Assembly (NCBI RefSeq): GCF_964340395.1
Contig: NC_135564.1
Coordinates: 5,226,861-5,290,860, forward strand
DNA: 64,000 nt
From: Glandiceps talaboti
Lineage: Eukaryota > Hemichordata > Enteropneusta > Spengelidae
Direction of reading: 5' to 3'
Part shown: positions 10,507-62,720 of the stretch, one piece after another
Position numbering within the stretch: the stretch's first letter is position 1
Layout: each line of letters opens with the position of its first letter
Program-made: the position numbers and the translations under genes
Notes under the pieces: generated by a model
Told to the model about the DNA's origin: nothing
Seen by the model: only the letters and a program-made list of their open reading frames with translations
Databases searched by the model: none

Positions 10507-11474
10507 ATGGCAACTGCTGAAAGCGGTAAGTACGAGCTCGTACGAGTTATCATCCCTTTTTGACCTATTGATCGGTCTGGCAGCGAGGTCAGATTTTGCT
10601 CAAAAGTCCGTGCCAAGTTCATGGGTACATATGTAAGACTAAATGTCTTTTTAGAGGTTTTCCTTTGCATATATCGCTGTAGTCAGTCTGAAAGAGGATT
10701 TTCCAAGCTTTACAACGAGGGGTCAGAATTTTTTGTCGGACAATGGGGCGCGATGGGGCGCGTTTTTTCGGGAGCAGTGTAAATTCTCGGTGATCAGAGC
10801 GAGAGTGTCCACGTATTCAACACTGTGTACTATGTGTGACACGTTGTTTGTCACTGTCAGCCTAGCGCCTGTTGACTTTCTTGGAGTAGATTTGTTTTGG
10901 TGAGGGAATAGCTATCTGAGTTCTAAAACGAATTTCTGGAAAACGTAATCACGGTAACGTAAGCCTTATTTACATGCGTGATAGTGGATGAAAGCTTCGT
11001 TGTGTTGTGTGGTCATTGTCGATCGATCGTCGGATATATGCGTGAGTAAATGGATTAGACGCGTAGACGTAGACGTACATCGTATGCAAAGCATGTGTAT
11101 ACAATCGTAAATGTAATCATATGTTGACACTTGGTAGGTAATGACAATGTAACTGTTACAGATAAATTATTTGTGTCAATTTTTGCCAGCTGCTTTCAAC
11201 ATTGGTCGATAGAGTACTAATGAATTTTTTTTCGTCCGACAGCATCATCGTCAGTCTTGCTAGCACCATCCACAGAGCCAAAGCAAATCGAGCCAGGAGA
11301 TATCAAAATTGAGACTAGTGTAAGAGGGTATGTGAGACATATTCCCGATATCACGTACTGCAATATCTTATTATTACTTTGTGTCACTTGCTATGATCTG
11401 ACATAGTAAACATGCACTTGAAACCAGGCCATAAAACAAAATGTAATCCAAGATGTGATAATTTTAATAGTAGT

Positions 11475-11517
<43 letters not shown>

Positions 11518-11971
11518 GATATGGTTGATAGTACTCTGATAACCATCATACCCAGCACATTATGTTACCAGATTTGCCCGAGTTCCAAAGTTAACAGAAT
11601 TTTACTTTGAGTAATGTCATTTTGTACAGTGTATCATCTTAGTTATTTCTATAAATTTATTCTAGTTAATTTTATCTGCTGTGTATGCATGGTTATATTT
11701 TATTATGATCCATACAAATGTTTTTCTTTTGTTTTGTTTTTATAGCTATCAGGCTCTCTGTGACTGTCCCACAAGTGTATAGATGGATTTACATCCGGAA
11801 GTCGACAACCCTCATGATCTAACTGCTATTGATGAATACAGATTAGAAGTAAACAAGAAACTTGTTGAAACAAAATAGCAGAAAAAAGAAAAACACATTG
11901 AATTGTACGAGGAAGTCGATGACCTTCTCACTATTGAGATAGCAGAAATAAACCTTCAATATAAAATTTAA
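10507..11971 (+). pseudogene. Probable three-exon gene relic with two in-frame TAG codons
   Basis: Exon 1 10507-10525 (MATAES, donor GTAAGT), exon 2 11243-11327 (acceptor GACAG, donor GTATGT), exon 3 from 11746 (acceptor TTTTTATAG). The phases fit. The joined frame gives 46 residues ending VRGYQALCDCPTSV, then TAG at 11780-11782. The same frame restarts at once with ATG (11783), runs 31 codons to TAG at 11876-11878, then another 30 codons to TAA at 11969-11971. The two downstream parts are charged and coiled-coil-like (EYRLEVNKKLVETK; KHIELYEEVDDLLTIEI). I do not recognise the family. It may be a decayed gene, or a gene for the 46-residue product only, or one read through at TAG. Confidence 0.4.
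11474..11518. repeat. (AAC)n microsatellite
   Basis: Fifteen uninterrupted AAC triplets, inside the second intron of the 10.5-12.0 kb gene relic. Confidence 0.95.
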
Positions 11972-13826
11972 GTTGCTGTGATCACAACAGTCCCATATGG
12001 ATACATTTACAAAAGGACAGTCTGTTTTTCAACTCACTTATTAACATTATCAAGCTCCTGTACATATTTGGTGGTTTGTAACACAAAATTCAATCTCTTC
12101 TTTTTGTCTACTTCTAGCTTGGACTATTTACTAGGTTGATCTTGACTATGTCCTTGTAACATATACCAGGATTAGTGCAATCTATTTCATGTAACAATGA
12201 CAGTTTAGTTGTGATATTACCATACCAAACATGTTCCTCAATGATTGGCTTATCTGTTCTATTGAAGTAGTATCTGGTTGATGATTCATTCAAACTTGAC
12301 TTGTTTTTGAGAAGACTCTTATGGCTCATTTATAAGTTAAACACTTCATGGGGGCCATGAACTGTCAAGCTTTGGATAAACGTAAAATGATGTAATGTGA
12401 AAGATAACAACAACTCTCTGCAGTTGTATTTTCAATACTTTATTTAACATGGAGAAAATAAATAAAAATGAATATGTAATATATATATGTGGCTAATAAA
12501 ATATATAAATACATAAAATATATCATCTGCTTCAGTTTACACTTTGTAACATGTATTTAACTTCACTTGTTTGCAATGGCCCTGAGTCCTGCTATAAATA
12601 GTTTTCAGCATGTCAGTCAATATCTTCACATTTGACTTTATGTAGAGGAAGACTTTCATCTTGTACAAACGTGTAATTTTTCATCTGTTGACAAGAGAGA
12701 ACCAGAAATTTAAATTAGACATTGATTTCAATTCAAATCACTGCTGAGTAATTTCACGGGACAATTGTGGAAACTGTTTCAAAACAAAACAAAAATATAG
12801 GTGTGCGTGCAAAGTCTTGCATATGAGATAAAATTAAAGTTTTGATGTGATGGAACAAATCAGGTGATTTGTTACTAATTGTCAGTCACGGCCAACAAAC
12901 AAGAAACCCCTGAACATCAACCAAATAAGTGTGCTGATTAGTATTTCTTCACACTAATACATGTTAAAGAAATATCGTTTCAATGGGTACAAAATACTTA
13001 TTTTCACCAAATACCATATCACTCTTTTATCAAATTATCAGCATAAATATTGATTCTTAGTATTTCCAAGTCACAATATTACCCACATTTGAATTTATAT
13101 TCTCAACAAAAATATTTCGATCAATTTAGAACAAATTACATTAATTACAATCAATTGAAATCTTACCCTTTAACACGTTTTTTGTTTATACAGAATGTTA
13201 TTCCTTAGTTCACAACCTTACGTGTTTTAGCCAGTTATAAAAGATAATATACACATTTGCCTGTGCTAGTCGTCGCCTCGCTCCGTAGCACTGAATACAC
13301 CCGTACTGATAGGAAACTGTGAATGCCTATCTGGCACTTGCTGTGATGTTGCGAAATAATCAGTACATCGGTTATAGTATTGCCCCGGTTAGGAGCAATG
13401 CGACGACTTTCGTCTTAGATAAAATGTAGCAAAAAAGGCACGAACGAACGACTATCGACAGTGTACTATAGCCTGTGACAGTGTAGTCTCGAGTCCCAAT
13501 CAAGTAGCATTGTGTTGAGGTGTTCAGTTTGGCAATTTATTCTTTAAAAAGTTATATTGACAGCTCTTTTTTATCCAGCATGTAGTCAAAATTTAAAACT
13601 GAGAAAGAAAAGTACCATATTTACCCTGATTTTAAAAGCTCAGCCACGCCGAAAACTCCCGTAAGCCACGAACCATACACGCCGTAGGGTACGATTGACC
13701 ATTGAAGTGCTCGACCATGTAGACAGGAAGTTAGGCGTGGAGTAATGGATATAAGAACAAACGCGCGTAACCTCTGACCAGTTGACTGAAAAGATGACAT
13801 CATCGATCCTCTCATTGGCTACTTGT

Positions 13827-13855
13827 ACTGTCCATCCCGATGACATGTATCGGGA
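13827..13855 (-). repeat. Inverted repeat, right copy
   Basis: Reverse complement of the block at 10280-10300. The pair encloses about 3.6 kb that contains the 10.5-12.0 kb gene relic. Confidence 0.7.
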
Positions 13856-14584
13856 ACTGATATCATCTGACTAACATTTCTTTGCCATTTCATGCTGCTT
13901 CCATCTTGTGGCCAACATTGCTACTTTGAAGCTCACCTCTTTGTGTGTCTTATTCCTGCTATATACATCTTTGTAACGTCGGATCTGAAGGTAACGGTAA
14001 GATAATGGGTAAAACTAATGATAAACATTTAAGTTAGGGGCAAGATCAATAGTTCAATGAAGGATGCAAAAATAAATTCTTTTAGTTAGGCCACCGAATC
14101 CCCCGCCCCCCTCTGACTAGCTGGGTCGATTTCCTATGGTGCTACATATATTTCTTTAGTTTTACTGATACTAGTATCAACATGAATTCCACATGATTAA
14201 AGTTGTAGTACCTAGTCAAATGATTTTTGTCCTCTCCAGAATATTTAGAAAGGCAGAAAATTACTCCTCGCTCGCGATCGGGACAAAGTCTGAAACTATT
14301 GGCCCAACAAGATTGATCGCCAACTGTCTCCATTGACAGCTCTACGCGCGGTTACATACTCATCCGGCGAGGTGTTGACAAGTGTATTTGGTGTATAATT
14401 TTCCTACAATGTGAATATAGTTATCCGATGTTTGAAAGCTATTACATGGCCCGTCTATACGTACATCCATGGTCTATACCACTGCATGGGCTAAGCCATT
14501 TTGGTCCTGATTTCACGGTTTTTCATTTTAATTATAACCAGATTTAAACTGAATGTTTGTTTGTTAATACAATAACACACTTTT

Positions 14585-14716
14585 ACACGTTTTGTATCTT
14601 TTTGCGTTACAAACACGGATTTGGTATGTTATGAGTAGGAAAACATGATAGTGAAGTTGAATTTTGTCAATTAAAATTCAAAAATAAATACCCAATTCTA
14701 ATCCATATGACCACTT
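14585..14716 (-). mobile_element. Partial copy of the TTAA foldback element
   Basis: Right half only. It ends in AATCCATATGACCACTTT and matches the right arms at 41300-41449 and 44580-44738, including AAAATAAATACCCAATTCTA-like words. No TTAA is preserved at its end. Confidence 0.6.
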
Positions 14717-14952
14717 TCAAAGATTGCAAATCAATTATGAGAGAGTTGCAATATTAAATATTGGTGGATGAAACGCGCTTTAAATTAATCGATACACAAC
14801 AACAGTGTGAAATATTCCGCATCTGAGAGACTGTAGATGGCACCCCTAGACACAGACCTGATCTTGTGATTAGCACTGACTTAATATATTCTTGCGATCA
14901 TTTGAATATTTTAAATTGATTATGATAAAATTGTATATTCACAGACACCAAA

Positions 14953-19964
<5,012 letters not shown>

Positions 19965-20063
19965 ATAACAACCTGATATGAAGTGAATAATTCCTGTAAG
20001 CCACGGATAGCTTCTAGACTATGTCTGTCATGGCATGTTTTCGGTGCAAAGTTGTGGTTTTAC

Positions 20064-20069
20064 AATAAA
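20064..20069 (+). terminator. Candidate P450 poly(A) signal
   Basis: AATAAA 100 bp after the stop codon. An ATAAATAAAT word also overlaps the stop codon itself. Confidence 0.5.
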
Positions 20070-20499
20070 GTTCAACAACGTAAATATAGTATATATAAAA
20101 TATATAGAAATGATCATAACGTTTTCATTAAATAGTCTTTATTTACAATACAACTATACAAACATACATACTTGACTAGTTAGTAGTATTTACCTATACC
20201 TATTATTACACTAGAAAACCATGGTATTCCTGAAGTCAAAATATGCACGTTGCCATTTCAAAGTATCACAGAGTTTCTGAATATGTGAGCTAGAAAATGT
20301 AATTGCTATGGAAGCACTGAAGAAATAAATGAATTGACACAATCACATACTGAATGAAAATTTGAATGAGAAATACAATGTAAGCCAAAATAATTGTCTG
20401 GCAAGGCAAAAATGTTACTAACATTTTATTGCTACATTGTATTGCCTTGCTTGACAAATATCTGCATTATGAATACTGTTGTATCTTAAATTGCATTGT

Positions 20500-20600
20500 C
20501 TGGCTTGTTACATTGTATTGTTTGGTTTAACAAAAATCATAGTAATATTGCTACATTGTATTGTTTGGTTTAACAAAAATCATAGTAATATTGCTACATC
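20500..20600. repeat. 42-bp tandem duplication
   Basis: TTGCTACATTGTATTGTTTG followed by GTTTAACAAAAATCATAGTA occurs twice in direct succession; degenerate neighbours with GCTACATTGTATTG continue on both sides. Confidence 0.8.
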
Positions 20601-22730
20601 TTAGTGTCTGGCATGGCAAAATGTTGACATATTATTGTTCAATTTTAGTTCCTTAGCATGCCTGAAAGAGTGTAAATTGCTACATTGTATACAATTTCAC
20701 AATAATCTGATAAGATGATGCTAGCTTACACAAAGGAAATGTAGCAATGTTGGTAAGATTTTTCTAACTCCAGACAATGAAAATAAGTAGCTAGACAAGG
20801 AAATGTATAATAACGTTGTTAATTTCTGCTGAGCCAGATGATGTTTTGTTTCAAGTCAACTGGTTTCCATTGTAAAAGCTGCTATGGAAGCACTGCTACT
20901 ATTAGTTTGTTACACCAAGTTCTCGGTAACAAGTATAAACATTTCATGTAATTTGTCACTATGGTTACAACACACATCACATGATTTAAGTGTCTTTTCC
21001 TATCAATTCTTTGTTACACTCACTGATGGCGAGACAGTGTGTCCTAACATGATGATCACTTTGTATTGATTTTACAAAAAAAAAAATAGTTTTTTAGTTC
21101 AGAAATTATGAAGTGCATGAATATTTTTAAAACTAATCATTGTAACGTCTTGTTAGAAACTATCGTAATACAGCAATTCACTCAAATAATGACCCAACAT
21201 ATTACTGGAATTAATCCAGGGGTTGTACTGTAGTAGAGTATAGCATCTATACCTTTGCGGAAAACTGATCTACGAACACCTTGTTACTTAATATCTGACA
21301 GATTTTTAATTTAAACATGGGTAAATGAAAAGACTCATAAGTTAACATTATTTTCATTACAATCTTGATTATATTACTTTTAATATATTATGGAATAGTA
21401 TGGTTTCTATATGATGTAATTATCACATATACCAGTGATTACTTGCGTTGGTGCATGCACACACTAGTGATATTTGCACTGTAGCACGAAATACCTAAAA
21501 CTTTATTGCATACCAGTATGCAAATGATATGCAAATGAGGGCATGATCTTTCTTTAAGCTTTGGACACTAAATCTTGTTATCATACAGTATGATTTTTAC
21601 AGAAATTTGCCATTTCAGATTAACATATGTAATACTAACAGAACTCGATGCCAAGTGAGTACCAGTGTAGGTCCTCGGGGGATATTTGCACATGTGCTTG
21701 CCATCAATATGATTAAAATCTGATGTAGTGTACAATTTGCGGCTGTTACGTTTACTGTTGTTTGTTCTTTTGTGAGCACTCATTACATACATCTGACACA
21801 AGACCACAGGTGGTCCCATACCAAATCTCGTACTTACGAGTAGCCAATCAGAATCCGTCTTACAATACATACTCAATGTTCAAAATTGAATGAAAGAAAA
21901 CCACCAAACAATAATAACATCATTGTCTGCACTCTGTTCTCCTGCTTTTTTCAAACAGGGTACTCTGAAGTACTGTACCTGTATGTTTTGCCACATTGCA
22001 CATCCTCATTCATTGAGTGAATGTACTCAGCGCAGATTGGCTCGCAGTGCTATACTTTCGGTCACTACATTCGAATATGAGTAGACAGTGTTACTTCTAC
22101 GATCGTAGAAGAAAAATCACTGACAACACTGCATGCAAGTACCTGTGCAAATACCAAGAGTACACCACACTTGCACACATGTATCATGGGATTCTGTCAC
22201 ACTTCAGATAAATAACTGAGCTTTGTAAATGTTTACTATTTCACGATCACATTACAATTTCAAATAAAAGAGTATAAATTTAATACGTGAGACTCATAGT
22301 ATTGATTGTCAAGATGCATAATAGTAAGAAAATTGAAAGAGAAACAAACTGTACAATTACCATAAAATAATGTTTTTCTGGAAATCATAGTTTTATAAAA
22401 CAACATTTTCAACTGATCCTGAAGTCTCTCAATGATTACATGAATGCATACATAACTGAAACATAAAAATAAAAAAGTGCAGTTATTGTTGCATTGCAAT
22501 GAAAATATCACCTGAAGTATTTCAGGCATTTGTGATTGTATGGAGTCATTTATTAGGGACATGCACACTTCACTGAAACAAAATAACCATACACTCATTT
22601 GTTGCATTTCAATAAAAATATAAAAAATCTGAGATTAAACATTGAATACTGGGGCAGTATTTTTTTGCATTCCAAATCAAAATATTACCTGAAGTATATT
22701 GCTGACCCAGTTATTGGTGATACCAGTGGC

Positions 22731-22905
22731 TAGCTCTGGTAGAGGTGTGTGGCCAGTGCTGGAAATTCCAGGCCCCATTTTAGACCCACTTTGACCAAAA
22801 ATCAATAGCCCGTTTTAGACCAGTACAGGTTTCTAAAAGATGAAAGTTTAGACCTAAATACATTTTTCTTAGGAGGCAACATTCTGGGGCAATTAGTGCC
22901 CCCAC
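22731..22905 (-). repeat. Dispersed repeat B, copy 1
   Basis: Matches the reverse complement of 34516-34682 over about 165 bp, including GGCCCCATTTTAGACCCACT and GATGAAAGTTTA. Function unknown. Confidence 0.8.
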
Positions 22906-23741
22906 CCCTGATTGCTAATATCTGAGATTGCATGAAACTGTAGTATTCTGTTGGAAGTTGACATGCAAATATAATACAGGAACCCCAATTTCTCAGAATG
23001 TATATTTTCTCAGATCAACTCAGCTGAATTCAAAGTGTGTTTTTTGATCAGCTCTCTTGACATGGAATTTGGTTTACATCTGGAAATACGGTATTATTAA
23101 CCCATAAGATGCCATAGACTTTTCAGGCAAAAGACTCCCCTGGCCAAGGACTTTTTCCACTACAGCGAAGAAATTTACCTTCCCTACATTAATCAACTTT
23201 AACTTGAAGGGAGAAATAAAGCATAGAACTAATACTATTTTTTCCTTATCTATACATTACATATATATTAGGAAATGAAACTGGGCTTAAAAAAGCAAAC
23301 ATTTCACTAGCTTGTTTACTATGTTGTTGTGCTACAGCAGTAGCTGACACCATACCTCATATAGCCCTGGAAACCAATGCTTATTTTGATAAATTGGTAA
23401 TTATGATTTGAAATTATGCACCCAATAACATCACTACATTCATATCAACATTATTCAAATTAAGTCATTATGTAAATGAACACCCACTGACCTGATTACA
23501 ACCATGACATTTTTCAAATGAAGTCATTAGGTAAGTGAACGCACAGTAGAGATGAACACAGGAGTTAACACATGATATATATGAAGTGTGCATGTGATAA
23601 TTTATATGTAATTATGCAAATTTAACATCATACAAGTGTTTCAGCACAGCGCAGTAAACAGGCAAATATTATATCTCAAATATAATTAATCTTCACAAAA
23701 ATGTCATAAATTTGAATATGAATAATTAAGTATGTTGGGTA

Positions 23742-23790
23742 CACCTTGATGGGGCGCCCTCACACATCGGTCAACCTCTTTCATAGATAG
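23742..23790 (+). repeat. Short dispersed repeat C
   Basis: ACACCTTGATGGGGCGCCCT, then CACACATCGGTCAACC, recurs with few changes at 42030-42078. Confidence 0.6.
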
Positions 23791-25079
23791 AGCAGGCCTG
23801 TGAGGGCGCAGTGACATATCGATCAATCCCGTTCACTTTCAAAGCAGGCCGGTGAGGACACATATTAAATTAAGGTCATAGTTACTGTATAAATGGAAGA
23901 ACATAATGCATCTAAAATTTGCATATTGAAAGTAATTCATTTTTTTAAAAGCTGATAAAAATATGTCTTCTTACTTTGTCTTTGGTATATTGTTGGCTAT
24001 CAACACAACTTTAAGGTATTTCCTTTTTGTGATGTGTTTATTCCCCTACTGATGATCAGGAATTGCACAAAGTCTATAAAGAATGGCTGAATGTATGAGT
24101 TGAATGATTGCGTATTACAACTATACACAACCAAGCTGGACTGTTCAGTGAATTTAAAAATTACAAATTAGATTGTTCTTTACAAACTTAAAAATGTTAT
24201 TGAAATATCAAAATTTCAGTCCAGCAGTATTACTTCATGAAATCAAAAAAATAAACTTGTAGAAATCTCTGATATGCTTGCTATCTTTATTTCAATGGAT
24301 AAGACTTCTCCATCGTCTTGTTTTAAAAATTGTACTATTGGTAATAATAATTCATAATATGCAACCAAATTAAAATATTATAATAATTATTTATGCACAA
24401 CCCTCTATCGTTTTTGGTCATACTGCACAATTTTGCATATTTTTTGGCAAACTTTAATACCTTGTAACCAAGAAAGGAATTGACAGCTAAACTGCACAGT
24501 GTGAAATCTGGTTACCATAGTTACTGCACGTAGTATGTATGGAAAACAAAGTCAATTTTTTGGCAAAGTATTTGTGCATTACTCTCATTTTACTTACAAA
24601 TGCCTCATACTTTTAACAGTACTTTATCGTGATTTCCACCAAATCTACGGTGTGAAGCGTTGAAATCTTGTTCCCAATCCTTAAAGTTTGCAAAAACACT
24701 GACATACATCTAGGACTTTTATCATAATTGTAGGGTGATAATGAAATGCTAAATTCATCCACTCAAATCTCCTTGCTACGTAACATTTTGTGTAACCATA
24801 GTTTCAATGGCATATCTTTAAAACATTAAAGCTGGTTACATTATTTCATCCAGAGATCATAATAAAACTTATCTTAATCTTGAGTATATGACACTGGTTA
24901 TTGATAACAACTCACATTAAACACTTGGCTGTACTTATCGAACCAAAATATCTATCTTTGCATAATAAAATATACTTTAAAAGAAAACTGGACTTTGCAT
25001 TGAAAATTGAAAACTTAGTCTACAGCTTTTGAATCCCTTCCATAGTAAGGGTTTTCAAACTTATGTCACAAATGACAGT

Positions 25080-25965
25080 CTGGTGGTCTAAACTGGTTAG
25101 AACCGGACTGGACCAGTCATAAAAGGTCAAAACATTTCTTGAAAGCTAATCCCAAACTTTTACTGACGTCTTGCCAGCATCACCAGGAGTATACTACTTG
25201 CATCTGGTTTGAACGTCTTTCACTTATGCTAAACCTGGTTACACTTTACATTGCTGTGGAATACTATTACTTTTGCAGTGCAGATGTCTGGGAGAGGGTG
25301 GGATGGGGTGAGGTGTCTCACTGAGGCAATATCACAGACATGTGCAATTATGCTTCCACACTCTTATGTATTTACAACCAATTTATAAATATGACATGTC
25401 TGCATAGCAATACTAAATTCCCATAAATGTGAGTGAAAAGTCTCTGTACATACCCCGACTATTTCACTCAAATATGGCAGCTACTGTCCTTTGTCACGTA
25501 ATCCTGTGTCCAACTTATTTGACAAATTTCTGTACACTGTGATTTACACAGTAAATAAATACACTGATGAGGTTTTGTAGATTAAACTGGATAGAACTAG
25601 TTCAAACCAGTCAAAACTGGTGTATACACTAATAGTGACTTTAAGTATACTGGTCATAGTTTGAATCTCTAGACTGGATGGAACTAGTATAAACAAGCCA
25701 TCAAAAATCACTTTTCCTGGTCTAAACTTGCTGGAACCAGTTAAAACCAGTAAAATATGGAACCAGTTGAAACCATTTAAATAATTATGTAATTAGCCAT
25801 TTTATATATGAATTGCCTTTAGTGTTCTATCGATGACATTTGATGGGCTTAAGTGTGCTGAACCTGTATGAACCAGTTTGAACTGGTTAGAAGTACAGAG
25901 TAATGGAAACACAAACTTCTTGCATCTGGACTGAACTTGTTTCAACTGGATAAAACTGGTTTTCA
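25080..25965. repeat. Cluster of AACTGGTT / AACCAGTT words
   Basis: More than a dozen near copies of CTGGTT and AACCAG, often as pairs such as AACCAGTTTGAACTGGTTAG (25871). It has the look of a very degenerate short-unit satellite. It is downstream of the chimaerin stop codon on the minus strand. Confidence 0.55.
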
Positions 25966-26235
25966 CAACTACATTGTACTTTGAGTTAGTCAACACACTT
26001 TCCACTTCTATAACAGTAAACAATCCTTACAATGCATGGACGATATTAAAGTTACGGATAATTTTACGATATGATATCAAACAACTTTGCACAGTTGTTA
26101 TTTGAAAACTTTCAAAACAACAAGGTGTCATGCTCTGATGGTAAAAAATTCAATTTTCTCCTTTTTTTTGAATACCTAATTACAGATTTCATAAATACAA
26201 TTCTATATATTATTCACTAGAAACTTTTCCAATAT

Positions 26236-62550
<36,315 letters not shown>

Positions 62551-62669
62551 CGTAGACTGTCACTTGTTTCAATATCTTAATAAAGGCTTTGTTGCTATTA
62601 AAACTGGAAGGGAAATAACAGTTGTTGTGCATCGGAACATTGTCAGCAATCGCCAATATAAAGGAGCTC

Positions 62670-62699
62670 TCATAGTGAGAGTTTCGAGCTAGCCGCCAT
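62670..62699 (-). CDS. Upstream ORF in the chimaerin 5' leader (MAASSKLSL)
   Basis: The ATG inside the YY1 motif opens a nine-codon frame ended by TGA at 62672-62670, before the main start at 62550. It could reduce translation if transcription starts at the ETS site. The peptide looks like the N-terminus of vertebrate beta2-chimaerin, but MAASS is a common start and this may be chance. Confidence 0.35.
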   Translation of the reverse strand: MAASSKLSL

Positions 62700-62720
62700 C
62701 TTAACTGTTTACTTCCGGTT
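62691..62720 (-). promoter_or_regulatory. Chimaerin core promoter: ETS and YY1 motifs
   Basis: On the minus strand AACCGGAAGT (62720-62711), an ETS/GABPA consensus, is followed 8 bp later by AAGATGGCGGC (62702-62692), the YY1 site often found at or just after the start of transcription. This arrangement is typical of TATA-less housekeeping promoters. By inference transcription starts here and runs through exon 1. Confidence 0.6.

Larger units (their letters stand above)
11972..14952. other. Intergenic: between the gene relic and the P450
   Basis: No supported exon. It contains the right inverted-repeat copy (13827-13855) and a partial copy of the TTAA foldback element (about 14585-14716). 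The last few hundred bases upstream of 14953 must include the P450 promoter; I cannot place a TATA box. Confidence 0.4.
20070..26235. other. Intergenic between P450 and chimaerin
   Basis: No supported coding exon on either strand; the ORFs here are short and lack splice context. It contains tandem repeats near 20.5 kb, one copy of dispersed repeat B, a GGGCGCCCTCACACATC element near 23.75 kb, and a cluster of AACTGGTT/AACCAGTT words at 25.08-25.96 kb. The latter lies in the likely chimaerin 3' untranslated or downstream region. Confidence 0.45.

Noticed and set aside
13621-13846. Minus-strand ORFs beginning MSSGWTVQ
   Set aside because: They start in the inverted 21-bp repeat; the plus-strand partner at 10282 begins alike only because of that repeat and then diverges.
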